A stretch of DNA of 7,424 bases, from positions 1 through 7,424 of the forward strand of contig JAATVL010000265.1 of the NCBI GenBank assembly GCA_014523525.1, written 5' to 3'. Under the pieces are notes generated by a model. The model had not been told where the DNA came from. It saw nothing but the letters and a program-made list of their open reading frames with translations, and made no database searches. The translations under genes were made by a program, and so were the position numbers. Origin of the DNA: Nitrososphaerales archaeon TH703. Lineage in GTDB: Archaea; Thermoproteota; Nitrososphaeria; Nitrososphaerales; Nitrososphaeraceae. Every line of letters begins with the position of its first letter. Position 1 is the stretch's first letter. Shown here piece by piece: positions 1-5,751 of this stretch.

Positions 1-246
1 CCTTACGAAGCGATTTGAATCCTTTATCTTTCTTAACAATTCCATGCCATTCAAGCCGGGCATTTTAAAGTCAGATATTACCAGCACATACGCATAACCA
101 TTAACTTGAAAATGCTCGAGTGCCAATACAGGATCTGTAAAGGTAAATACTGTAATTCCTGCAATAGTTCGTAGAGCCTCGTGAAAAAACATAGTGATAC
201 CTGGATCGTCGTCTACGATACTGACAATTCTATTGTTAGCAGACAT
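1..246 (-). CDS. Response regulator receiver domain protein (3' end outside window)
   Basis: The 82 visible residues are the N-terminal half of a CheY-like receiver domain. In a two-component system such a domain takes a phosphate from a sensor histidine kinase onto an aspartate in the cytoplasm. Visible marks are strand 1 with the acidic pocket (IVSIVDDDPG, Asp12-Asp13), and strand 3 ending in the phosphoacceptor Asp59 within VISDFKMPGLNG. The conserved Thr/Ser and Lys of strands 4 and 5, and any output domain, lie beyond base 1, so it cannot be said whether this is a lone receiver or a regulator with an effector. The ATG at 246 is the natural start, because the receiver fold begins six residues later. 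No good Shine-Dalgarno site precedes it. It follows the 83-residue gene by 34 bases, and a perfect inverted repeat fills most of that gap. The family is certain; the target is unknown. Confidence 0.93.
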   Translation of the reverse strand, partial: MSANNRIVSIVDDDPGITMFFHEALRTIAGITVFTFTDPVLALEHFQVNGYAYVLVISDFKMPGLNGMELLRKIKDSNRFVR

Positions 247-262
247 TGGATGGTTATGCCTC

Positions 263-285
263 TATAACTCAGTTTCTGAGTTATA
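263..285. repeat. Perfect 10-bp inverted repeat between two minus-strand genes
   Basis: TATAACTCAG (263-272) is mirrored exactly by CTGAGTTATA (276-285) around a TTT centre. The repeat contains the stop codon of the upstream 83-residue gene, and its centre lies about 28 bases before the ATG of the receiver gene. In a leaderless archaeal promoter that is where the TATA box would be. It could be an operator over a promoter or an mRNA hairpin between two co-transcribed genes. No T-run follows on the minus strand, so it is a poor terminator candidate. Confidence 0.7.
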
Positions 286-532
286 TTGTAGGGGAAACTA
301 GCATTATTGGTCTTGTCACTATCATTGTGGCCTCTTCATGTAATTCTCTTGCCTCTTTTCCATACGCTTGTACTGAGTAGTTAGTTCCATCCTTGCATTT
401 TAATCCCACATAACAGTACTCCACTCCGTTACTTAGTGTATTATCTTTAGGCGAAATTTTTACTATATATGCTCCATTATCTTGTGATCGCATTAGTTGT
501 CTAAGTGCATCAGTACTGCTAATATAGGCCAA
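281..532 (-). CDS. Hypothetical 83-residue protein, TTG start, upstream of receiver gene
   Basis: I do not recognise this protein. It is small and soluble, with no signal peptide or membrane segment. A short helical N-terminus (about residues 5-18) is followed by likely beta strands (IVKISP, YVGLKC, NYSVQAYG), a short helix (residues 58-67) and a hydrophobic tail (MIVTRPIMLVS). Two cysteines, Cys40 and Cys46, are five residues apart, but no metal motif is clear. The TTG start is well supported because AAAGGAGGT lies six bases before it. The next in-frame ATG is at residue 14 and would lose the first helix. It lies 34 bases upstream of the response regulator on the same strand, so the two may be co-transcribed and it may act in the same signalling route. 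That link is inference from position only. Confidence 0.7.
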   Translation of the reverse strand: MAYISSTDALRQLMRSQDNGAYIVKISPKDNTLSNGVEYCYVGLKCKDGTNYSVQAYGKEARELHEEATMIVTRPIMLVSPTI

Positions 533-538
533 CAGTGT

Positions 539-547
539 ACCTCCTTT
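539..547 (-). promoter_or_regulatory. Strong Shine-Dalgarno site of the 83-residue gene
   Basis: On the minus strand AAAGGAGGT is followed by ACACTG and then TTG. This near-perfect anti-16S complement with six-base spacing decides the TTG start. It also implies a leadered mRNA, whereas the zinc-ribbon gene in this window looks leaderless. Confidence 0.75.
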
Positions 548-621
548 GATACCATCTTGTTTGAGATGAATACATCATTACAAGTAATATACCCATGAAT
601 ATAATATCTAGTCAGCTCGGT

Positions 622-657
622 TTATGATAACTACAAAATTGAGCTTATTTATCATAA
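622..657. repeat. 9-bp inverted repeat with 18-base spacer
   Basis: TTATGATAA (622-630) is repeated in inverse as TTATCATAA (649-657), so the half-site centres are 27 bases apart. It lies in the 179-base gap (533-711) between the 173-codon ORF and the 83-residue gene, 90-125 bases before the latter's start. That position suits a regulator site for the downstream pair, but in AT-rich DNA chance is a real alternative. Apart from this repeat and the Shine-Dalgarno site, the gap shows only AT-rich stretches that could hold a TATA box (around 585-605). Confidence 0.4.
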
Positions 658-711
658 TCGCAGCTTATAGAAATTAAGAGTCCAATTGCTTTTCGGATAG
701 AGCCGCAGATA

Positions 712-1182
712 TTATTTTTCATTAACGCAAACTTGATACAATATCCAGTCTAGTATCCGAAGTTCACTATGCAATTTATCGGCCTCTAATATTGAATAGG
801 TCTGATTTATTGCTAGTATAATTTCATTCATTTTAGATTCGATAAGGCCACAAATCTCAACGCCGGGATTTTTCATATTTTCTAGAACCCAATTCATCAA
901 TTCAATCCTTTTTTCAAGATCTCGTTTGTAGACAGATTCATCATTCTCACGATCAAGCCATTTCTTTGATTCACGAATTTCGTTCTGTAATATTTGTTCT
1001 AAGGTCAAAGTATCTACATTTAGTAAATGTAATTTTAATACACACGAGTCCCTCAAAGAGAGGGAGTTCCGGCATATTTTATAACAGGGGTCAAACTGGT
1101 GGCAAATAGGAATAGATAATAAGATTCCTTTAGCACCGCTAGATAATAAATAATATTCATTTCTTTGCTTTTGTTGATACAT
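712..1182 (-). CDS. Hypothetical helical protein, divergent from proline dehydrogenase
   Basis: I do not recognise this protein. The reading frame is open up to an ATG at 1233, but that start would overlap the divergent proline dehydrogenase gene by 20 bases. The ATG at 1182 (156 residues) avoids the overlap and is used here. The last ~95 residues are convincing protein: charged, amphipathic helices with heptad-like spacing, and two similar helical segments, RIELMNWVLEN and RILDWILYQV. The first ~55 residues (Cys-rich, with YKICRNS and RDSC) are less typical, and the true start could be the TTG at 1008, which has an AT-rich TATTAAAAT about 28 bases upstream. No signal peptide, membrane segment or catalytic motif is seen. 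It is likely cytoplasmic. Its place head-to-head with proline catabolism could mean shared regulation, but that is speculation. Confidence 0.5.
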   Translation of the reverse strand: MYQQKQRNEYYLLSSGAKGILLSIPICHQFDPCYKICRNSLSLRDSCVLKLHLLNVDTLTLEQILQNEIRESKKWLDRENDESVYKRDLEKRIELMNWVLENMKNPGVEICGLIESKMNEIILAINQTYSILEADKLHSELRILDWILYQVCVNEK

Positions 1183-1184
1183 CC

Positions 1185-1203
1185 CTATAGATATTTTAAT
1201 ATC
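1185..1203 (+). promoter_or_regulatory. Candidate promoter of proline dehydrogenase
   Basis: CTATAGATATTTTAATATC lies 29 to 11 bases before the ATG at 1214. Its CTATAGAT part is centred near -26, the expected TATA position for a leaderless archaeal transcript. The inner GATATT-TT-AATATC (1190-1203) is an inverted repeat and could be an operator. This rests on AT-rich sequence only, so confidence is low. Confidence 0.35.
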
Positions 1204-1213
1204 AATTAAGCAT

Positions 1214-2152
1214 ATGTCAGTGGAAAAGCTCATTGAGGAGGTAATCTTGCAAAAAAAAATATCTCATTCTCACGATTACGATCCAATTCTTCTAGAAAGA
1301 ATGTTATTTAAGATATCTAAACGATGGATTGCGGGATATTCCAATACTGACGCAATCGCCGAGGCAAGAAAATCAAATCAAAATGGAATGTCAGCCATTA
1401 TAAACTATCTTGGCGAAGTAAATACTGAAAGATATCAGATTGATAACTCAGTTTCAGAATATTTTACTTTACTTGATTTATTAAAAGCCAAGAATGTTAG
1501 CGGTAGTATTTCTGTAAAACCAACGCAAATTGGACTTAGCGTTGGATACGATATCTGTTTAGAGAACTTTACAAAGATTTCTGAAAAAGCAAAACAAAGT
1601 GGGCACTTTATGTGGATAGATATTGAAAGTTCCAACTTCGTAGAAGACACTTTGTCAATTTATCTTGAAATCCTAAGAAAAAATAGAGATACAGGAGTAG
1701 CAATTCAATCATATCTTAGAAGGAGTCACAGTGATTTGCTACATCTTATGGAAAATTCTGCCAATTTAAGAATTGTTAAAGGCGCCTATAGTGAAGAAAA
1801 ACATGAAGCGTATAAATCAAATAATGAAATAACTCAGAATTTTTCAAAACTCATGAAATTAGTATTCAAGGAATCCTCTTACAAGGGAATTGTGGCCATT
1901 GCAACTCATGATTCAAAACTTGTAAACGAGGCATTATCTTTATCTACCAAAGGATCAGAAAGGATGAAAAACTTGCAGTTTCAATTATTAAAAGGAGTCA
2001 GAGATGAGTTGAAACAACAATTGGTTAAAAAAGGATATGAAGTACTGGAGTACATACCATACGGTGAAAAATGGTTACAATATTCATTAAGAAGAATTAG
2101 GGAGAGAAAAAGAAATATATTTTTACTTGCCAGATCCCTGATAGAATCTTGA
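1214..2152 (+). CDS. Proline dehydrogenase (monofunctional, PutA/PRODH barrel)
   Basis: This FAD enzyme oxidises L-proline to delta-1-pyrroline-5-carboxylate and passes electrons to the membrane quinone pool. At 312 residues it is a one-domain ProDH, close in size to the Thermus type and far shorter than bifunctional PutA. Family motifs appear in order: RWIAG (37-41), NYLGE (64-68), SVKPTQIG (100-107), DIE (136-138), QSYLRRS (165-171), RIVKGAY (186-192), ATHD (230-233), FQLLKG (256-261), YIPYG (280-284) and YSLRRIRE (290-297). The last holds the paired arginines that bind the proline carboxylate in the family. No key residue is missing. The start is open: ATG at 1214 fits a leaderless transcript, but an in-frame TTG at 1247 follows a strong GAGGAGG, which would give 301 residues without touching the barrel. 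The partner dehydrogenase follows on the same strand. Confidence 0.95.
   Translation: MSVEKLIEEVILQKKISHSHDYDPILLERMLFKISKRWIAGYSNTDAIAEARKSNQNGMSAIINYLGEVNTERYQIDNSVSEYFTLLDLLKAKNVSGSISVKPTQIGLSVGYDICLENFTKISEKAKQSGHFMWIDIESSNFVEDTLSIYLEILRKNRDTGVAIQSYLRRSHSDLLHLMENSANLRIVKGAYSEEKHEAYKSNNEITQNFSKLMKLVFKESSYKGIVAIATHDSKLVNEALSLSTKGSERMKNLQFQLLKGVRDELKQQLVKKGYEVLEYIPYGEKWLQYSLRRIRERKRNIFLLARSLIES
1235..1241 (+). promoter_or_regulatory. Internal Shine-Dalgarno site before an alternative TTG start of ProDH
   Basis: GAGGAGG stands five bases before TTG (1247-1249), in frame with the proline dehydrogenase. The codons GAG GAG GTA also encode Glu-Glu-Val if the ATG at 1214 is used. It may be the true initiation site or give a second, shorter product. 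The 83-residue gene in this window uses the same arrangement of strong site plus TTG. Confidence 0.45.
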
Positions 2153-2185
2153 TTGCTTTGATTCACCAATATCTTTGTACATCTA

Positions 2186-2217
2186 GTTATTATCCCCGTT
2201 ATTACATTGTTATTATC
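2186..2217 (+). repeat. Three GTTATTA direct repeats before the P5CDH gene
   Basis: GTTATTA occurs at 2186-2192, 2198-2204 and 2209-2215, at 12- and 11-base steps. The first and third copies extend to GTTATTATC. They lie in the gap between proline dehydrogenase and P5CDH, 34-63 bases before the ATG of the latter. Repeats one helical turn apart on one DNA face suit a regulator that binds cooperatively. It could also be a chance pattern in AT-rich DNA. Confidence 0.5.
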
Positions 2218-2248
2218 TACTTTTTAGTGATGAGTGAGAATTAATAGT

Positions 2249-3817
2249 ATGCCGTTTAAGAATGAAGATACGTTTCAGACCTTTCTTGATCGTAGTCAGG
2301 AGAATCGATTTCATAGCCGATATGAAAAGGCAGTTAATTTGGTTTCTTCTGAATTTGGAAAAACCTATCCTGTTATTATTGATGGTAAAAAGATCTATAC
2401 ATCAGAAAGCATGATTCGCACGTCCCCAACAGATAGAAGAATAATTTTGGGATATATGAGTAAAGCCAATTCAACACATGCAAAAAAAGCAATTCAAGCT
2501 GCAATGAATGCGTTTGAAAATTGGAGTATAATAGATTATAAAAAAAGAGTAAAGTTGTTTAGAAAAATAGGTGCTATTATAAAGAAACGCAAATTTGAAT
2601 TATCTGCATTGCTTACTTTTGAAAATGGCAAGAATAGATATGAATCAATCGCCGACATAGATGAAGCGATTGATTTTATTATGTACTATTCGGATGAGAT
2701 GGAAAGAAACAATGGGTTCGTCACTAGGAAGTTGCGAAGTTCAATCGAGCAGAATACAAGTATGATGAAACCATATGGGGTATGGGCTGTTATTGCGCCT
2801 TTTAATTTTCCAGCAGCAATTTTAGTAGGTATGAGTGTTGGGTCGCTTATAACTGGTAACACAGTAATTATAAAACCAGCCAGTGATACCCCAATTATCG
2901 GTTATAAGATTGTTGAGATTATGATTAAAGCAGGAGTCCCTAATGGAGTAATAAATTTTGTTCCAGGATCAGGTGCGGAAATAGGAAAGACAATAATTGA
3001 GAGTAAAGAAGTAGCTGGTATTGTATTTACTGGATCACGAGAGGTTGGCTATAGGTTAATGAGTGAATCGAGCAAGACAAAGCCGCGCCCAGTAATTGCA
3101 GAACTGGGAGGAAAAAATGCGACTATCGTGACAGAAACTGCAAATTTAGACATGGCAGCTCAAGGAGTAGCTAAGGCAGCGTTTTCATTTTCAGGACAAA
3201 AATGCAGTGCATGTTCGCGTGTTTATGTTCAGAGGAATGTTAAATCTCAGTTCTTATCAAGGCTAGTGGAAAAGACAAAGAAACTAAGAGTTGAGAATCC
3301 CAAGGCGAGAGAAAGTTTTGTGGGACCAGTGATAAATTTAAATGCATACAATAATTTCAAAAAGTATTCTAAGCTCGCGTCGAAACATGGTAACATTATT
3401 ACAGGTGGTTCAGTACTACAAAGTGAAGAGTTTAGACATGGCTTTTACGTGGAACCTACTATTGTAGACGAGCTACCAACACGTCATCCTTTACTTAAAA
3501 AGGAATTATTTGTTCCTATTTTATGTATAACAGAATACGATAAATTTGATAATGCAATTAAAATGACAAACGAATCGGAATATGGGCTTACATCAGGAAT
3601 TTACAGTAACAAAAGGGAAGAAATTTTGAAATTTCTTCAAGATATAGAGGCAGGAGTTGTTTATGTAAACAGGAAAAAAAGTTCAACAACTGGTGCCATG
3701 GTGGGACGCCAATCCTTTGGAGGTTGGAAAGATTCTGGAACTACGGGAAAAGGTACGGGTGGCAGATATTATCTTACACAATTTATGAGAGAGCAGAGTC
3801 AAACTGTTGTGGAGTAG
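2249..3817 (+). CDS. Delta-1-pyrroline-5-carboxylate dehydrogenase (aldehyde dehydrogenase superfamily)
   Basis: This enzyme oxidises glutamate semialdehyde, the open form of pyrroline-5-carboxylate made by the gene upstream, to glutamate with NAD(P)+ in the cytoplasm. The ALDH fold is complete. With ATG 2249 as residue 1 it shows the catalytic Asn186 in PFNFP, Lys209 in KPAS, the dinucleotide turn FTGSREVG (260-267), the general base Glu285 in ELGGKN, the nucleophile Cys319 in SGQKCSACSR, Glu419 in KELFVP, and GWKDSG near 492. The long N-terminus with NRFHSRYEKAV, the AIDFIMYYSDEM segment and the TTGKGTGGRYYLTQFMREQ tail are those of the P5CDH branch (RocA/PutA1 type), not of general ALDHs. 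The 522-residue length is normal. A GTG at 2234 would add five residues; the ATG is preferred. The 96-base gap after ProDH may hold its own promoter. Confidence 0.95.
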   Translation: MPFKNEDTFQTFLDRSQENRFHSRYEKAVNLVSSEFGKTYPVIIDGKKIYTSESMIRTSPTDRRIILGYMSKANSTHAKKAIQAAMNAFENWSIIDYKKRVKLFRKIGAIIKKRKFELSALLTFENGKNRYESIADIDEAIDFIMYYSDEMERNNGFVTRKLRSSIEQNTSMMKPYGVWAVIAPFNFPAAILVGMSVGSLITGNTVIIKPASDTPIIGYKIVEIMIKAGVPNGVINFVPGSGAEIGKTIIESKEVAGIVFTGSREVGYRLMSESSKTKPRPVIAELGGKNATIVTETANLDMAAQGVAKAAFSFSGQKCSACSRVYVQRNVKSQFLSRLVEKTKKLRVENPKARESFVGPVINLNAYNNFKKYSKLASKHGNIITGGSVLQSEEFRHGFYVEPTIVDELPTRHPLLKKELFVPILCITEYDKFDNAIKMTNESEYGLTSGIYSNKREEILKFLQDIEAGVVYVNRKKSSTTGAMVGRQSFGGWKDSGTTGKGTGGRYYLTQFMREQSQTVVE

Positions 3818-3920
3818 GCTGACTTTATTAGAAATACGATTCGTGTAAAATCCTGAATATAGCTTCTTGAAAATTTAATACTGGTAGGAGTTTTGGCCAA
3901 TGAACAAGAACAACAACTAA

Positions 3921-3950
3921 CGCTAACCGACCAGTTGGTGTTTAGGCGTT
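3921..3950 (+). repeat. Imperfect inverted repeat downstream of P5CDH
   Basis: In the convergent gap 3818-4036, CGCTAAC and GTTTAGGCG flank ACCA-GT-TGGT and could fold as an imperfect stem (outer AACGC/GCGTT pairs, 3919-3950). It has no T-run directly after it. The same strand also reads as a 19-codon frame from TTG 3893 to TAA 3950. Either may be chance. The rest of the gap shows no gene. Confidence 0.35.
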
Positions 3951-4011
3951 AATATAAAGTGTTCAACAAATTATACAAGGTTCTGTGATTGTGCTTCTAA
4001 ATAATGAATCC

Positions 4012-4036
4012 TTTTTACATCAAGTCACTTTTATTT
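4012..4036 (+). terminator. T-rich tract, possible P5CDH terminator
   Basis: CTTTTTAC and then CACTTTTATTTTC on the plus strand lie about 200 bases after the P5CDH stop and just before the convergent MsrA stop. Archaeal RNA polymerase ends at T-runs without hairpins, so this would stop proline-pair transcripts before they run antisense into msrA. The runs are short. Confidence 0.35.
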
Positions 4037-4522
4037 TCAATGATAACAACTACCTCCACCGATCTTTTGATAATACTTTTGATGATAGTCTTCTGCCGGA
4101 TAAAATGTACTTGCCGGTGCAATTTCTGTAACTATTTTGTTTTGAAACTTATTTGAGGCATCGAGCTCTTGTTTTGATTTTTTTGCAATCCTCTCCTGCA
4201 CTGGGGTATGATAAAAAATAATAGAGCGATATTGAGACCCAATGTCGGGACCTTGTCTATTCTTAGTTGTTGGATTGTGAATGGACCAAAACAAATCTAA
4301 AAGTTCTTCATAAGAAATTTCCTCGGGATCATATTTTACCTGCAAGGCTTCAGCATGTCCTGTTCTATCAGTGCAAACATCCTCATAGGTTGGATTTGGA
4401 AGATTTCCTCCAATATATCCAACTCTTGTGGATTTTACTCCTTTTGTTTTCGTGAACGCTTCTTCTACACCCCAGAAACAGCCAGCAGCAAATGTAGCCA
4501 TCTCAAGATTATTTTCATGCAT
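4037..4522 (-). CDS. msrA: Peptide-methionine (S)-S-oxide reductase MsrA
   Basis: MsrA reduces the S-epimer of methionine sulfoxide in proteins and free methionine, using thioredoxin-type electrons, and so repairs oxidative damage in the cytoplasm. The family signature is intact: nucleophile Cys15 in [15 protein letters not shown] (35-39), TGHAEA (54-59), WSIHNPT (79-85), [10 protein letters not shown] (91-100) and [12 protein letters not shown] (140-151). The tail GGGSCYH places Cys159 where a resolving cysteine is expected, and Cys50 is a further candidate. There is no signal peptide, and no MsrB domain is fused. The ATG at 4522 keeps the [10 protein letters not shown] stretch usual in the family; an internal ATG at 4501 has AATTTATGC about 25 bases upstream and could be a leaderless start. 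It follows the zinc-ribbon gene by 97 bases and converges with P5CDH. Confidence 0.96.
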   Translation of the reverse strand: MHENNLEMATFAAGCFWGVEEAFTKTKGVKSTRVGYIGGNLPNPTYEDVCTDRTGHAEALQVKYDPEEISYEELLDLFWSIHNPTTKNRQGPDIGSQYRSIIFYHTPVQERIAKKSKQELDASNKFQNKIVTEIAPASTFYPAEDYHQKYYQKIGGGSCYH

Positions 4523-4545
4523 AGCATAAATTAGTAATTCAGGCC

Positions 4546-4623
4546 CTAAAACCTTTTTCCGTATGTCTTGAGATCGGGATATATTTCAAATTCTTTGTCC
4601 AGAATTCCTGCGTCAAGTTTCAC
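4546..4623 (-). CDS. Possible 25-residue ORF overlapping the zinc-ribbon stop
   Basis: GTG at 4623 overlaps the TGA of the zinc-ribbon gene in a GTGA arrangement, as in translationally coupled genes. The frame runs to TAG at 4546-4548. The peptide is balanced in composition (it contains [15 protein letters not shown]) and reads like real protein. A -1 slip at the zinc-ribbon stop would instead fuse it to that protein. It is too short for composition to prove coding, and no motif is seen. Confidence 0.25.
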   Translation of the reverse strand: MKLDAGILDKEFEIYPDLKTYGKRF

Positions 4624-4784
4624 TTTCGTGATCTTATTGGTTTGAACCTAAGATGTAGATGACAACACGGACAAAACGATCCATCATGAAAAAAATATAC
4701 CGAACACCTTCTACAATATTTGACTCCATCACTGTAACTTGCTCCTAATATTCCTATTTCATCACATATATGTTTGCAACCCAT
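4620..4784 (-). CDS. Small zinc-ribbon protein (54 residues)
   Basis: This short gene encodes a protein with three cysteine pairs or clusters: CKHIC (residues 3-7), CRRC (24-27) and CPCC (38-41), then a basic tail [10 protein letters not shown]. The CRRC and CPCC pairs fourteen residues apart would hold one zinc ion in a ribbon fold. I associate small proteins of this form, with a CPCC-x-x-x-LR end, with Nitrososphaerota genomes; their function is not known to me. The fold and basic tail suit binding to nucleic acid or to the transcription or translation machinery, which is inference. The ATG at 4784 is supported by a TATA box centred about 25 bases upstream, so the mRNA is probably leaderless. 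MsrA follows 97 bases downstream on the same strand and may be co-transcribed. Confidence 0.82.
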   Translation of the reverse strand: MGCKHICDEIGILGASYSDGVKYCRRCSVYFFHDGSFCPCCHLHLRFKPIRSRK

Positions 4785-4805
4785 TCTATAAAATTAGTAG
4801 AATCA

Positions 4806-4813
4806 TTTTATAA
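4806..4813 (-). promoter_or_regulatory. TATA box of the zinc-ribbon gene
   Basis: On the minus strand TTATAAAA is centred about 25 bases before the ATG at 4784. That is the archaeal TATA spacing for transcription starting at or next to the start codon. It is the clearest promoter in the window, and it implies transcription restarts here after the terminator at 4900-4915. Confidence 0.65.
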
Positions 4814-4899
4814 TGTTGAATATACCTGGCCGGGAGTGGGTATTAACAAGAGACATGAATTTCAAATGCTACATCTTTGACATTTAAGGTAATTATGAG

Positions 4900-4915
4900 A
4901 AAAAAATAAAAAAAA
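4900..4915 (-). terminator. Poly-T terminator of the cupredoxin-like gene
   Basis: On the minus strand, T8-A-T7 begins five bases after the stop codon of the cupredoxin-like gene. This is a strong archaeal intrinsic terminator without a hairpin, and it separates that gene from the zinc-ribbon gene. Confidence 0.75.
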
Positions 4916-4920
4916 TTATT

Positions 4921-5736
4921 TCAGATGTAAACATTATCTTTTACTAATTTCTGTAGTTTGACTATTGCTTCCGAAAGTGGTTGATTAGTACCAAAAATTA
5001 TCAAAGTGTGGTTACCAGTCTTATTATCCGGCCAGTACTTACCTTTGCAATACGAGCAAGTGTTATAGGTGAAATTGTACTTGCTAAGAATATTAAAGCC
5101 GTTCTTTGGGAATTCACTTTCATAATAGCCCAGCCATCCAGGATGCATTATTCCGTCATTGTCCAAATTATTCGATACTTGATGAGTTGGAGAATAAAAC
5201 CCACCCACTACCTCATTACCCGAAGACCTTTCATCCGTTACCGAAATGCTACCTTTCATCCAATCATATTTAGTATCTACAATACTGTAATTTCCTACTG
5301 GTAATATTTTTAATTCAGATGAATCAGAATAATTCATCTTTCCAGTGGTATAAATCACATTTCCAGAGCTATCCTTTACATTGATAGTATGAGGATGCGG
5401 TGTATCCCAAGGAGCATCTGCATTAAGAAACAATACGGCTGTTCCTTTGGGAATAACAACGTGCGTTGGCACATAGTCTGGATTATGATCTGTAATATGT
5501 TTATGTTTTTCTTTAGGCCATTCTTCATGCGCTTCATTAGCAATAAGAATTATGAAAAAACCAACAGATTTGGGCAGATGCATTGTTTCTGTATCATATA
5601 CTGATTTGGCCTGCGGAATATCTAATACTTCTTGTTCTTCTCCAAAGGACTTATTACTAATATTCAATACTAGCATTAGTATTATTGAAATCATGGATAC
5701 TGAAATAATATGAATATTTTTGTAAGACTTGTCCAT
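4921..5736 (-). CDS. Membrane-anchored or exported cupredoxin-like protein with altered copper ligands
   Basis: From the ATG at 5736 (a TTG at 5742 adds two residues) the protein has 271 residues. Residues 9-26 form a hydrophobic export signal or anchor, so the rest lies outside the membrane. Residues about 90-167 read as a cupredoxin: THVVIPKGTAVLFLNADAP, then PHPHTI (His114, His116), and the closing YDWMKGSISV. In plastocyanin-like relatives that end reads Cys-x-x-His-x-x-Met; here the aligned residues are Asp154, Tyr157 and Met160, so a normal type 1 copper site is unlikely. A His-rich stretch precedes it (His70, 78, 80, 84, 92). The C-terminal ~95 residues hold HPGWLGYY and a CSYC pair (227-230) and are not familiar to me. 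A role in periplasmic copper or electron handling is possible, but redox function is doubtful. Confidence 0.75.
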   Translation of the reverse strand: MDKSYKNIHIISVSMISIILMLVLNISNKSFGEEQEVLDIPQAKSVYDTETMHLPKSVGFFIILIANEAHEEWPKEKHKHITDHNPDYVPTHVVIPKGTAVLFLNADAPWDTPHPHTINVKDSSGNVIYTTGKMNYSDSSELKILPVGNYSIVDTKYDWMKGSISVTDERSSGNEVVGGFYSPTHQVSNNLDNDGIMHPGWLGYYESEFPKNGFNILSKYNFTYNTCSYCKGKYWPDNKTGNHTLIIFGTNQPLSEAIVKLQKLVKDNVYI

Positions 5737-5751
5737 TTCCAAGATACCCAG

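Noticed and set aside
519..596. Minus-strand 25-codon frame over the Shine-Dalgarno site of the 83-residue gene
   Set aside because: It has no promoter or ribosome site of its own. A leader peptide is conceivable, but nothing supports it beyond an ATG.
1050..1064. CCCTC/GAGGG hairpin
   Set aside because: It has only five base pairs and lies inside the open frame of the divergent gene; likely chance.
1435..1650. Minus-strand open frame of 71 codons
   Set aside because: It lies wholly inside proline dehydrogenase, whose motifs are on the other strand.
1981..2169. Minus-strand open frame of 62 codons
   Set aside because: It is antisense to the conserved C-terminus of proline dehydrogenase and has no motif.
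4267..4455. Plus-strand open frame of 62 codons
   Set aside because: It is antisense to the catalytic region of MsrA.
4803..4856. Minus-strand 17-codon frame ending over the zinc-ribbon TATA box
   Set aside because: It lies across the promoter, and frames this short are expected by chance.
4981..5604. Two plus-strand open frames of 107 and 71 codons
   Set aside because: Both are shadows of the cupredoxin-like gene, which has an export signal and a recognisable fold on the minus strand.
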